Below are positions 41,303-49,730 of a DNA stretch of 64,000 nucleotides, piece after piece. The notes under the pieces are model-generated. The model searched no databases. It saw only the letters and a program-made list of their open reading frames with translations, and was not told the DNA's origin. Position numbers and translations under genes: made by a program. Numbering within the stretch: position 1 is the first letter of the stretch; every line of letters starts with the position of its first letter. The stretch lies in contig NZ_JAGGQW010000054.1 of the NCBI RefSeq assembly GCF_018613065.1, positions 9,977 through 73,976 of the forward strand, given 5' to 3'. The stretch is from Bacillus sp. ISL-7. GTDB taxonomy: Bacteria > Bacillota > Bacilli > Bacillales_B > DSM-18226.

Positions 41303-42571
41303 ATGGAAATTACGAAACATCTTTTCTTAAACCTCTCAATATATATCGTTTTATTGTTTTTTTGTTTAATTTTTTTCGATTATAAAAAATTCACCCTATC
41401 CAAACCCTCACTTACAATTTTTTTTATTGCCATGTTATGGTTATGTATTCAATTTTCATACAATCCGATTTCATATGTTCGATATGATTTAAGGATTATT
41501 CCTTTGGTTTTGGGGGCCCTTTATTTGGGAATTGGCCCGATTCTTATAGGAGTAATTATTATTATTCGGGGTTTCTATGGTTTTGATTTAGGCTTTTTTC
41601 AAACCATTATGCTTTATGCACCTCTCTCGATAATATTCTGGAGATTATATCCTTGGTTTTTAAAGCAAATTCCAGTACGCCGTATTTTCATTACAGTATG
41701 TTTGGGAATAATCCTCGGCGTTATTACAGTTATCGGGATGAGTTTCGCCAATACTCATTCCTATTGGCTGGATGCGTGGACTGCGTTCTTATTCATTCCC
41801 TCTCTCGGGATTGGGATCATTTCATATGGGATTGAATTTGTCAGAAGAAATAATGAAATGCAGCAGCAGCTGATTAAAGCTGAAAAGTTAAAAGCAGTTG
41901 AACAAATGGGAGCTGCCATTTCCCATGAGATTCGAAATCCACTAACTGCAGCTAGCGGGTTTGTTCAGCTCCTGCAAGATGATTATCTTTCAAGGCATAA
42001 ACGGAAAGAATATTTATCGATTGTAAAAGAGGAATTAATTTCGGCTGAACGGGTTATACAAGATTATTTAACCTTTGCAAAACCATCGATTGAGTCATTT
42101 GAGGAAATAAATGTAAAAAGTGAATTACGGCAAATAATTAATATTCTTCAGCCCTTAGCCCATCAAAATTCAGTCGAGATTAACACAGACTTTTCAGTGA
42201 TTGGGTTTATAAAAGGGGATGGGCAAAAGTTCCGTCAATGCTTTGTGAATGTCCTCAAAAATGCGATTGAAGCAATGCCTAATGGAGGTTATTTAACTGT
42301 CACAACGGAGTATAGTAAAAACAATGTAACCATTAGTGTGAAGGACACTGGTGTAGGAATGAACATAGAACAACTAGAGCGATTAGGAGAACCATTTTAT
42401 TCTACAAAAGGAAAAAATGGAACAGGCTTAGGTATGATGGTGGTTTACAGCATAGCACGTGCAATGGATGGCACGGTTTGGGCTGAAAGTGAAGTGGGAA
42501 TGGGAACCACTTTTCATTTTAAATTTCCAACGATTTCGTCGATAATGAAAAAAGAAAATATTATCATTTAA
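41303..42571 (+). CDS. kinB: Sporulation-type sensor histidine kinase (KinB-like)
   Basis: Six membrane helices (residues about 8-185) of the 5TM-LYT type precede a HisKA domain, GAAISHEIRNPLTAASGFVQLLQ with phospho-accepting His, and an ATPase domain with NVLKNAIEAMPNGG, VKDTGVGM and GKNGTGLGMMV. The overall plan and 422-aa length are those of B. subtilis KinB, which feeds phosphate into the Spo0F-Spo0A relay. The ATG at 41303 is preferred (GGATGGTGAG upstream), with the usual MEI-K N-terminus. No partner regulator is adjacent, as for KinB. The gene name is by resemblance. Confidence 0.75.
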   Translation: MEITKHLFLNLSIYIVLLFFCLIFFDYKKFTLSKPSLTIFFIAMLWLCIQFSYNPISYVRYDLRIIPLVLGALYLGIGPILIGVIIIIRGFYGFDLGFFQTIMLYAPLSIIFWRLYPWFLKQIPVRRIFITVCLGIILGVITVIGMSFANTHSYWLDAWTAFLFIPSLGIGIISYGIEFVRRNNEMQQQLIKAEKLKAVEQMGAAISHEIRNPLTAASGFVQLLQDDYLSRHKRKEYLSIVKEELISAERVIQDYLTFAKPSIESFEEINVKSELRQIINILQPLAHQNSVEINTDFSVIGFIKGDGQKFRQCFVNVLKNAIEAMPNGGYLTVTTEYSKNNVTISVKDTGVGMNIEQLERLGEPFYSTKGKNGTGLGMMVVYSIARAMDGTVWAESEVGMGTTFHFKFPTISSIMKKENIII

Positions 42572-42573
42572 AA

Positions 42574-42610
42574 AACAAACCGACAGAAGATTAACTTTTG
42601 TCGGTTTGTT
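42574..42610. terminator. Bidirectional terminator
   Basis: AACAAACCGACA and TGTCGGTTTGTT are perfect 12-bp arms between the convergent kinase and CAP-protein genes. Confidence 0.8.
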
Positions 42611-42614
42611 CGCT

Positions 42615-43622
42615 TTATTTACCAATAAACATTTGGGTCCAATGTTTGCCTGTCGCTTCAAATCCTACCCCAATATGAGTAAAATTTGAACTTAAGATAT
42701 TTCTACGATGCCCTTCACTGTTCATCCAAGCAGTTACTACTTCTTGTGGCGTTCGTTGTCCTTGTGCGATATTTTCACCTGCAGATTTATAAGTCACGCC
42801 AAAATCTCTCATCATGTCAAATGGTGATCCATAGGTAGGGCTTGTATGTGAAAAATAATTTTTTTGCTGCATATCCAACGATTTTTTCTGTGCAACACTG
42901 TTTAACTGTGTGTCCGCCTTTAGAGCAGGAAGTCCGTTTTTACTGCGTTGGGCATTTGTTAGGTCAATTACTTGTTGTACGTATTGACTAACTGTCCCAG
43001 TAGCCGGTGCATTATTTTGTGTAGTAGATGGCTGTTTTGGTGCAGGTTGGGCTTGTGGTGGAGCTGGCCGTTGTTGCTTCGGTGCTGGCTGTTGTTGGAT
43101 AGGTGCTGGTGCTGGTTGTTGTTGAATTGGTGCCGGTTGTTGTTGGACTGGTGCTTGTCCATTCGGTCTTTGCTGCTGAATATAAGGTTGGATCTGTTGG
43201 AGTGCCAAATTACCTAGTCTAGGATCGAGACGAATAAACTGGTACTTTGCATCTTGGATTAATACCGCCCTTGTATGAGGGTATTGATTACTGTTCAAAT
43301 TTGTTTGATATGCAGAAATCATATCATCATTGTTGTTGTAATTTTTCTTATTTTTTCGTTTATTGTTATAAAAATTTACATCAGAATCAGATTCGCTGTT
43401 ATTATTGTTCGTATAATCCTCAGTTAAAGGACCATTGTGGTCGATCCCATCATCTCTCCCATTACGTACATCCATATAAGGGGTATTGTTTCTGTTATTC
43501 GTGTTCATTCCTATACGATTTGACCCTTGATCATTTATCTCTTTATTATCATTGTTATTACAAGCAGCAAGGCCCATTGTTAAGACCGCTGTTAACAGTA
43601 ACCCAACTGGTTTTTTTATCAA
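42615..43622 (-). CDS. CAP-domain lipoprotein (YkwD-like)
   Basis: A signal peptide ends in the lipobox GLAAC (residues 17-21). Then comes an Asn/Asp-rich low-complexity part, a conserved-looking segment (YPHTRAVLIQDAKYQFIRLDP), a Pro/Gln repeat stretch (residues about 145-195) and a CAP/SCP-like domain to the end (QVIDLTNAQRSKNGLPAL, SAGENIAQGQ, GHRRNILSSNFTHIGVGF). Bacillus proteins of this type are spore- or wall-associated and of unclear activity. The PQ repeat probably spans the wall. Antisense ORFs over the repeat are shadows. Confidence 0.85.
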   Translation of the reverse strand: MIKKPVGLLLTAVLTMGLAACNNNDNKEINDQGSNRIGMNTNNRNNTPYMDVRNGRDDGIDHNGPLTEDYTNNNNSESDSDVNFYNNKRKNKKNYNNNDDMISAYQTNLNSNQYPHTRAVLIQDAKYQFIRLDPRLGNLALQQIQPYIQQQRPNGQAPVQQQPAPIQQQPAPAPIQQQPAPKQQRPAPPQAQPAPKQPSTTQNNAPATGTVSQYVQQVIDLTNAQRSKNGLPALKADTQLNSVAQKKSLDMQQKNYFSHTSPTYGSPFDMMRDFGVTYKSAGENIAQGQRTPQEVVTAWMNSEGHRRNILSSNFTHIGVGFEATGKHWTQMFIGK

Positions 43623-43737
43623 TCGAAATACCTCCTTTTGAAATTCATGTTGCCTTTATAGTGTTAATGTTTTTCAAAGAAAGTATTGATGGAAAATAAA
43701 CGTATTTAATAATCGGGTATAATAACAATTTTCCACA

Positions 43738-43770
43738 AAAAAAAACCAACTATTGAAACTGTCGGCTTGT
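43738..43770 (-). terminator. Terminator of the nag operon
   Basis: On the minus strand AAGCCGAC pairs with GTTGGTTT (two G-U pairs) and a run of T follows, after the SIS gene stop. Confidence 0.5.
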
Positions 43771-43779
43771 TTTTAAGGG

Positions 43780-44517
43780 TCAATTTTCCAGAATCGGAAT
43801 TCGGCCTTTATATTTGTTAATAAGGTCTCGATTATGTTCTTCGGCACCATCTGCATTGCCACTTTTAAAGATTGGCGGTTCAAAATTATTTTCAATCATT
43901 ATGCGGATGGCTTCAACCATTATTCCGTTAACAATTGCTGTCCCTACAACCGTTGAACCTGAACCAAAGTTTACACCAATTGACTCGTGCTCCATTAATG
44001 CATCACCCACTTTAATATGATTATCAATGGAAAGGTCAGCCGTATGATACAAATATTTACCATTTTTATGTCTTGACTTCACGGTTTTTGTATAAACATA
44101 CGATGTGACGCTAATGACAAATGCACCTTTATTTTTAGCAATCTCGGCCACATCAATTGGCACAGGATTCCTGCCAGAGGTTGATGCGACAATAACAACA
44201 TCTTGAGGTTGAATCTTAACATTTTTCATGAATTGTTCTGCAAAATCATTTTCTTTTTCTAATTGAGAGGAGCGAACCGCCCCTTTATGCAGCATTAAAT
44301 CTTCTATTAGGATTGGATTAATTGGAACCAGTCCACCAGCTCGGTAAAATAGTTCTTCCCCAAGCATATGGGAATGTCCGCAACCAAAAACATGAACAAT
44401 CCCATCCTTTTGGATGCACTTGGCCACTTTCTTTGCAGCTTTTTTTAGGTTTTCATTTTCATCTTTTTCGATTAAGCTTAATAATTCTTTAAGCTTAGAA
44501 AAATAAAGATTGAACAA
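43780..44517 (-). CDS. SIS-domain phosphosugar-binding protein (UPF0309-like)
   Basis: This 245-aa SIS protein has the phosphosugar-binding elements VHVFGCGHSHMLGEELFYRAGGLVP and VVIVASTSGRNPVPIDVAEIAK. The GCGHSHMLGEE and ESIGVNFGSGSTVVGTAIV motifs are seen in the UPF0309 family. As the last gene of nagA-nagB-nagR it probably handles an amino-sugar phosphate, for example an isomerase or etherase step on N-acetylhexosamine derivatives; the reaction is not established. It starts 21 nt after nagR. Confidence 0.8.
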   Translation of the reverse strand: MFNLYFSKLKELLSLIEKDENENLKKAAKKVAKCIQKDGIVHVFGCGHSHMLGEELFYRAGGLVPINPILIEDLMLHKGAVRSSQLEKENDFAEQFMKNVKIQPQDVVIVASTSGRNPVPIDVAEIAKNKGAFVISVTSYVYTKTVKSRHKNGKYLYHTADLSIDNHIKVGDALMEHESIGVNFGSGSTVVGTAIVNGIMVEAIRIMIENNFEPPIFKSGNADGAEEHNRDLINKYKGRIPILEN

Positions 44518-44538
44518 GATAAATAATCTCCTTTGTTT

Positions 44539-45261
44539 TCAGCGTTTCATCTGAATCATAAACTTGTAACGATCCGCACGATATACAGATTTAACAAATT
44601 CAACCGGGGTAGTATCTTTAAGAAAAGTATTTCTTTGGATTAACATAACTGGTGACCCTTTGCTAATCTTTAAATAATTTGCCTCACTTTGGCTGGCAAC
44701 TGATGATTCAATAATCTGAGAAGCGCTATCAATTTTTAAGTCTAACTGTCCTTCAATATGTGCGTATAGGGATTTATTTACAATTTGTTCCGTAAGTCCT
44801 TTAACGAGATTTGCTGAAATATAATTTGTTTCTAAGGCCATTGGGACACTATCTGCCATACGAATCCGTTTGATTTCATAAACGGGTCCATATTCTGAAA
44901 TCAAAAGCTGACCTGCTATTTGTTTTGTCGCGGGTATAATTTCAAAGTGGATTAATTGGCTCCCTGGTTCCAATCCTCTTGCCTTCATATCTTCTGTGAA
45001 GCTTGTTAATCCCTGAAGGGGCTGTTCGATTTTTCTTTCTGCAACAAATGTTCCTTTTCCTTGCAAACGATATAAATAGCCCTCATTTACTAACTGTGTA
45101 AAGGCCTGTCTAACGGTCATCCGGCTAATTTGATATTTCTCCGCATATTCTCTCTCAGGAGGGAGAGAATCACCAGGTCGCAATTCGCCGTTTTCAATTA
45201 ACTCTTTGATATATCCTTCAAGTTGATAATAAATTGGAATGGGAGAATTCTTATTAATCAT
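44539..45261 (-). CDS. nagR: GntR/HutC-family repressor of GlcNAc genes
   Basis: This 240-aa regulator has a GntR winged helix (GDSLPPEREYAEKYQISRMTVRQAFTQLVNEG, residues about 27-58) and a UTRA effector domain (PVYEIKRIRMADSVPMALETNYI). It matches NagR (YvoA) of B. subtilis, which represses nagAB and nagP and is released by glucosamine-6-phosphate or GlcNAc-6-phosphate. Two matching operators lie in the nagA-nagE intergenic region. It sits directly after nagB, the order found in B. subtilis. Confidence 0.92.
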   Translation of the reverse strand: MINKNSPIPIYYQLEGYIKELIENGELRPGDSLPPEREYAEKYQISRMTVRQAFTQLVNEGYLYRLQGKGTFVAERKIEQPLQGLTSFTEDMKARGLEPGSQLIHFEIIPATKQIAGQLLISEYGPVYEIKRIRMADSVPMALETNYISANLVKGLTEQIVNKSLYAHIEGQLDLKIDSASQIIESSVASQSEANYLKISKGSPVMLIQRNTFLKDTTPVEFVKSVYRADRYKFMIQMKR

Positions 45262-45285
45262 TTTCCTCCAACTGCACCCTTTCCT

Positions 45286-46041
45286 TTACATTGGCACCTT
45301 TGCGCTATAGTGAATCTTTAGATCTGCTATTGCCGCTTTATCTGCAATAATTGTAACACAGGGATGATTTTTCAACACGGATGCAGGAAAACTTTCATTA
45401 ATTTCGCCGTTCAAAAGTCTAAACAGTGCTTCTTTTTTCTTTTCACCTGAAACGAGAAGAAGAATTTCTTTGCTTTTCATAATGGTTGCAATCCCCATCG
45501 TAATCGCATTTGTAGGAACCTCATCAATTCGGTTAAAAAATCTTGCATTTGCTTGAATGGTTGAAGGTGCTAACTTTACAATATGCGTTTTGGAACCAAA
45601 GGAAGTTCCTGGTTCATTGAATCCAATATGCCCATTACTGCCAATTCCGAGAATTTGTAAATCAACGCCGCCATGCTTTGCAATTAAATCTTCATAACGA
45701 TTGCATTCTTCTTGAAAATCAGCAGCAATACCGCTTGGAATATTTGTTTTAGCTTTATTCATATCAATATAATTAAAAAGTTGGTTATTCATAAAATACC
45801 GGTAGCTGTTCTTATTATCACCTGATAGTCCCGTGTACTCATCCAAATTAAATGTGGTTACTTTCTGATAAGACGTCCCATTCATTTTGTGATCCTCGAT
45901 TAGACTTTTATAGGTTCCGATTGGTGTCCCACCTGTTGCTAATCCAAGTTTAATACTTGGATTCTGAACTACCTTTTCAATGATAAATTCAGCCGCTCTG
46001 TTACTCATTTGTTGATAATCTTTTACTTCGATAATTCTCAT
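45286..46041 (-). CDS. nagB: Glucosamine-6-phosphate deaminase
   Basis: This 251-aa enzyme converts glucosamine-6-phosphate to fructose-6-phosphate and ammonia. It contains LGLATGGTPIGTYKSLI (phosphate site), TFNLDEYTGL with the catalytic Asp, GIGSNGHIGFNEPGTSF with the catalytic His and HIVKLAPSTIQANARFF. The short C-terminus, without the allosteric extension of the E. coli enzyme, is typical of Bacillus. Its ATG overlaps the nagA stop by 4 nt. Confidence 0.95.
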   Translation of the reverse strand: MRIIEVKDYQQMSNRAAEFIIEKVVQNPSIKLGLATGGTPIGTYKSLIEDHKMNGTSYQKVTTFNLDEYTGLSGDNKNSYRYFMNNQLFNYIDMNKAKTNIPSGIAADFQEECNRYEDLIAKHGGVDLQILGIGSNGHIGFNEPGTSFGSKTHIVKLAPSTIQANARFFNRIDEVPTNAITMGIATIMKSKEILLLVSGEKKKEALFRLLNGEINESFPASVLKNHPCVTIIADKAAIADLKIHYSAKVPM

Positions 46042-47237
46042 TTTGAGTTTTCCTCCCTATTAAATGCAATTGCCCCATGGCAAAGTGTCATATAAACTTC
46101 CAGTTGCTCATCTAGAATGACAATGTCTGCATCTTTTCCAACAGCAATACTGCCTTTCCGATCATACATATTCAACTGCTTTGCTGGATTTACTGAAGCC
46201 ATTTCAATGGCGTCTTCAAGTGGACAGCTAGTGTAAGCAATAATATTTTTTACTGCATGCCCCAATTTTAAAATACTTCCTGCCAGGGTTCCGTCCTCAA
46301 GGACTGCTTTTCCATTTCTTACCGTTACCTCTTGACCACCAAGATCATATTTACCATTTTTCAAACATTTCGCCCGCATGGAATCGGTTATTAAGATTAA
46401 CCCTTCACTTTGCTTTTGTTTGAAAGCAAGTTTTACCATTTCCGGACGAACATGCACCCCATCCACGATAATTTCAGCTTTTAATTCATCTCGTAAAAAA
46501 GCTGCACCCACGACACCAGGTTCACGATGATGCAGTCCCCTCATTTGATTAAAAAGATGGGTTACGTGGTTTGCACCAGCATCAATGGCTTGATCAACCT
46601 CATCAAAGGTTGCATCGGTGTGACCAATTGATGCAATGATCCCATTTGACTTTAAATATCGAATCATTTCTAATCCACCTGGACGCTCTGGCGCAAGTGT
46701 AACAAGTTTAATATTTCCGTTTGTAAGATTTTGCCACTTTTGAAACAAAGCAAGGTCTGGATCAATAATATGCTGTATCGGCTGTGCCCCTGCTCTTTTT
46801 GCGTTTACAAACGGCCCTTCAAGATGGAGGCCAAGTATTTCGGCCTTTCCATTTGGTTTCTGCTTTTCAATGTATTGCGCTGCATTTATTAAAGCATTTT
46901 CAATTTGTTTACCTTCTTGGGTCATTGTTGTGGCTAAAAAACTCGTAGTTCCTTCTTTCGGTAAAGCTGTAACCATTGTGTCTAGTGCTTCCTTAGTGGC
47001 GTCCATCGTATCAGCACCATTGACCCCATGAATATGAACATCGATTAAACCGGGAATTGCTTTATAGTGCCCAGGAAGTTCAATAACTTCAAATTCATTC
47101 TCATTTTCAAGTTCTTCCATTGATCCGATTTCCACTATTTTTCCGTTATTAATTTTAATAAATCCATTTTCAATTAATATATCTTCTGCATAAACTTGGA
47201 TTCGCTTAAGCAAAATATGATTAATTTTTTGAATCAT
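46038..47237 (-). CDS. nagA: N-acetylglucosamine-6-phosphate deacetylase
   Basis: This 399-aa amidohydrolase removes acetate from GlcNAc-6-phosphate. It shows the metal-binding PGLIDVHIHGVNGADTMD, GLHLEGPFVNAKRAGAQ, SIGHTDATFDEVDQAIDAGANHVTHLFNQM and the catalytic Asp in LITDSMRA. It is the first gene of the nagA-nagB-nagR-SIS operon and divergent from nagE, with a NagR operator about 60 nt upstream. Confidence 0.95.
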   Translation of the reverse strand: MIQKINHILLKRIQVYAEDILIENGFIKINNGKIVEIGSMEELENENEFEVIELPGHYKAIPGLIDVHIHGVNGADTMDATKEALDTMVTALPKEGTTSFLATTMTQEGKQIENALINAAQYIEKQKPNGKAEILGLHLEGPFVNAKRAGAQPIQHIIDPDLALFQKWQNLTNGNIKLVTLAPERPGGLEMIRYLKSNGIIASIGHTDATFDEVDQAIDAGANHVTHLFNQMRGLHHREPGVVGAAFLRDELKAEIIVDGVHVRPEMVKLAFKQKQSEGLILITDSMRAKCLKNGKYDLGGQEVTVRNGKAVLEDGTLAGSILKLGHAVKNIIAYTSCPLEDAIEMASVNPAKQLNMYDRKGSIAVGKDADIVILDEQLEVYMTLCHGAIAFNREENSK

Positions 47238-47294
47238 TGAAATTACTTCCTTTCGGGTATTTCTATACTATATATTAGCATCACCCTTTTCTAG

Positions 47295-47312
47295 TTGTCT
47301 ATACCAATTTAA
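47295..47312 (-). promoter_or_regulatory. NagR operator (dre) before nagA
   Basis: On the minus strand the site reads AAATTGGTATAGACAACT, essentially the Bacillus NagR consensus, about 60 nt before nagA. Confidence 0.85.
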
Positions 47313-47391
47313 TTGAATCGAATTACTCAAATTTTCCACCTTTCGGTCATCAATTATCGTAAAGGAATTTAAATATCTATTATTGGATTAA

Positions 47392-47409
47392 AAATTGGTA
47401 TAGACATCT
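47392..47409 (+). promoter_or_regulatory. NagR operator (dre) before nagE
   Basis: AAATTGGTATAGACATCT on the plus strand matches the site before nagA at 16 of 18 positions and points toward nagE. Confidence 0.85.
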
Positions 47410-47438
47410 ATAAATATTTAGTGATATATTTACTGATG

Positions 47439-47452
47439 GAAAAGCGCTTTCA
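47439..47452 (+). promoter_or_regulatory. cre box before nagE
   Basis: GAAAAGCGCTTTCA is a near-perfect CcpA site lying 33 nt before the nagE start, so GlcNAc uptake should be catabolite repressed as well as NagR controlled. Confidence 0.65.
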
Positions 47453-47484
47453 CTAGAATGACTTTTAAAAAGGAGAGGACTATT

Positions 47485-49374
47485 ATGTTAGGATTTTTAC
47501 AACGGATTGGTAAAGCATTAATGCTTCCGATAGCAGTATTGCCTGCTGCAGGGCTATTGCTTCGGTTTGGACAACCCGATTTATTAGATATTCCATTTAT
47601 AGCAAATGCAGGAAACGCAATTTTTGCAAACTTAGCATTAATCTTTGCGATAGGAGTAGCCATTGGTTTTTCAAAGGATAACAACGGTGCCGCTGCATTA
47701 TCCGGTGCAATAGGTTACTTGGTTTTAACTGAAGGAACAAAAGCAATTGATAAAGATATTAATATGGGAGTTCTTGGAGGAATATTAGCCGGGATTATTG
47801 CGGGATTATTATACAATCGCTTCCATGATATAAAGTTGCCTGAGTGGTTAGGCTTCTTTAGTGGCCGAAGGTTTATTCCAATTATTACTTCCATTGCAAT
47901 GGTTCTTTTAGCTGGAATTGCCGGATTTGCTTGGCCGCCGATTCAGGATGGCATTAATGGGCTCGGCAACTGGATTATAGGCTTAGGAGCAATAGGGTCA
48001 GGTATTTTCGGTTTTTTAAACCGTCTGCTCATTCCTTTAGGCTTGCACCATGTATTAAACAGTTTATTCTGGTTCCAATTTGGAGAGTATGCTGGTAAAA
48101 CCGGAGATATTGCTCGTTTCTTTGCTGGAGATCCATCTGCGGGCGGTTATATGACTGGATTCTTCCCAGTTATGATGTTTGGACTTCCTGGTGCAGCGTT
48201 TGCTATTGTGGCTGCCGCAAAACCGGAGAAAAGAAAAGCTACATTAGGAATGTTTATTGGTCTAGCATTGACTTCATTCCTCACAGGGATTACAGAACCA
48301 GTTGAGTTTTCATTTATGTTTATTGCTCCATTATTATATGGTGTTCATGCTGTTTTAACAGGATTATCCTTTGTGATCACATCGATGCTTGGTATTCGTG
48401 ATGGTTTCACTTTTTCTGCAGGTGCTATTGATTATGCATTAAACTTTAACATCGCTGAAAAGCCATTATTGTTATTAGTAGTAGGTCTTGTCTACGCCGT
48501 TATTTATTTCGTTATTTTCTACGGATTAATTAAAGCATTTAATCTTAAAACACCTGGCCGTGAGGATGATGACGAAAACTTCGATAATGCGACTCCCGCT
48601 GCCACTGTTGGTAACAATAAATATGAAACGATGGCTTATCATTTTATTAATGATATTGGTGGAAGAGAAAACATTACAACAATTGATAATTGCACAACAC
48701 GCCTTCGCTTAAATATTAAGGATATGGAGAAGGTAAGCGAATCTGCCCTCAAAGCGCATGGTGCTAAAGGAATTATGAAGTTAAATAAAACCAATCTGCA
48801 AATCGTGGTTGGTACAGAAGTAGAATTTGTTGCTGATGCTATGAAGAAAATTGATATGGACAATGTAAATCTTGATATAATTCCCAACGAAGACACATCA
48901 GTGAAAGAGAATCGGAAACTACCTCTTTCGGAAAAAGAATTTATTATGCCTATTGAAGGAGAAATTATTCCACTTCATGAGGTTCCAGACCAGGTCTTTT
49001 CACAAAAAATGATGGGTGATGGTTTTGCAATCGTTCCATCTAAAGGTTCAGTAGTTTCACCTGTTGACGGTGAAATCATTAATATATTTCCAACAAAACA
49101 TGCCCTTGGACTCAAATCAAAACAAGGATATGAAATTCTCATCCATGTTGGGATGGATACTGTGAATTTAAAAGGAGAAGGTTTTACAGTTCTTGTAAAA
49201 GAAGGCGAGCAGATTACAAAAGGGCAAGAAATTCTAAAATTTGATTTAGATTTTATCAAGAAGTACGCTCCATCTACTGTTACTCCTATTATCTTTACGA
49301 ACCTAACAAAATTAAATGTAAAGAAACAAGGACACACGCCTCAAGGTCAAAGTGGAATTCTATCGATTGAATAA
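47485..49374 (+). CDS. nagE: PTS N-acetylglucosamine transporter, EIICBA
   Basis: This 629-aa protein imports and phosphorylates GlcNAc. The EIIC domain (residues 1-365) has about ten helices with PGAAFAIVAAAKPEKRKA and GITEPVEFSFMFIAPLLY. EIIB (about 385-460) has the phospho-Cys in TIDNCTTRLRLNIKD. EIIA (about 480-629) has ILIHVGMDTVNLKGEGF with the phospho-His. All three domains are fused, so only HPr is needed. The start at 47485 follows AAAGGAG; an upstream in-frame codon at 47458 has no ribosome binding site. Confidence 0.93.
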   Translation: MLGFLQRIGKALMLPIAVLPAAGLLLRFGQPDLLDIPFIANAGNAIFANLALIFAIGVAIGFSKDNNGAAALSGAIGYLVLTEGTKAIDKDINMGVLGGILAGIIAGLLYNRFHDIKLPEWLGFFSGRRFIPIITSIAMVLLAGIAGFAWPPIQDGINGLGNWIIGLGAIGSGIFGFLNRLLIPLGLHHVLNSLFWFQFGEYAGKTGDIARFFAGDPSAGGYMTGFFPVMMFGLPGAAFAIVAAAKPEKRKATLGMFIGLALTSFLTGITEPVEFSFMFIAPLLYGVHAVLTGLSFVITSMLGIRDGFTFSAGAIDYALNFNIAEKPLLLLVVGLVYAVIYFVIFYGLIKAFNLKTPGREDDDENFDNATPAATVGNNKYETMAYHFINDIGGRENITTIDNCTTRLRLNIKDMEKVSESALKAHGAKGIMKLNKTNLQIVVGTEVEFVADAMKKIDMDNVNLDIIPNEDTSVKENRKLPLSEKEFIMPIEGEIIPLHEVPDQVFSQKMMGDGFAIVPSKGSVVSPVDGEIINIFPTKHALGLKSKQGYEILIHVGMDTVNLKGEGFTVLVKEGEQITKGQEILKFDLDFIKKYAPSTVTPIIFTNLTKLNVKKQGHTPQGQSGILSIE

Positions 49375-49379
49375 AAAAG

Positions 49380-49406
49380 AACGACAGGTGTCAGGCACCT
49401 GTCGTT
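49380..49406 (+). terminator. nagE terminator with GTGTCAGGCAC core
   Basis: AACGACAGGTG and CACCTGTCGTT pair perfectly around TCAGG, followed by TCTTTT. The core belongs to the repeat family at 26358 and 53549. Confidence 0.8.
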
Positions 49407-49410
49407 TCTT

Positions 49411-49469
49411 TTATGCGAATAGTTTCGCTTCTTCGGCTTGGAAAAAGCTCTTCATCGCATGAAATACAT
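49411..49469 (-). pseudogene. Duplicated 3' end of yhbH
   Basis: Read on the minus strand the segment encodes [18 protein letters not shown] and a stop, identical at protein level to the end of YhbH (53573) except Ala for Ser in AEEAK. The nucleotide match is about 56 bp with a few changes, and the neighbouring terminator is of the same type as behind yhbH. No upstream part of the gene is present. Confidence 0.75.
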
Positions 49470-49494
49470 GAAGTCCATGTTTATACGATTGAAT

Positions 49495-49645
49495 TTATTT
49501 AATCAATCTTTTAAATGGCAGTATGTTTACTTTTCTTAAAGAAATTTTATTATCTGGTGCAAGCACATCGCCATCCGCATCATATAGATGAAAAATGACA
49601 TCTTTTGATACATTCACAAAAAACAGGTTATAGTATATTGATTTG
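49495..49645 (-). pseudogene. Possible remnant of a small protein C-terminus
   Basis: An open stretch reads YYNLFFVNVSKDVIFHLYDA and then DGDVLAPDNKISLRKV to a stop. It has no start codon with a ribosome binding site and a stop lies just upstream in frame. The VIFHLYDADG pattern looks like real protein, perhaps a DUF3885-type immunity or hypothetical protein, but this is a guess. Confidence 0.3.
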
Positions 49646-49682
49646 CCTCAGGAAATGGTAAAATAAATTATCTTGATAAGTA

Positions 49683-49708
49683 AAGGCACCTGTTTAGTTA
49701 GGTGCCTT
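49683..49708 (+). terminator. Hairpin just before the GlnK-like gene
   Basis: AAGGCACC and GGTGCCTT are perfect arms with a 10-nt loop, ending about 10 nt before the ribosome binding site. It could be a terminator, attenuator or protein-binding element. Confidence 0.4.
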
Positions 49709-49730
49709 CATTACTTCAAAGGAGACATAA

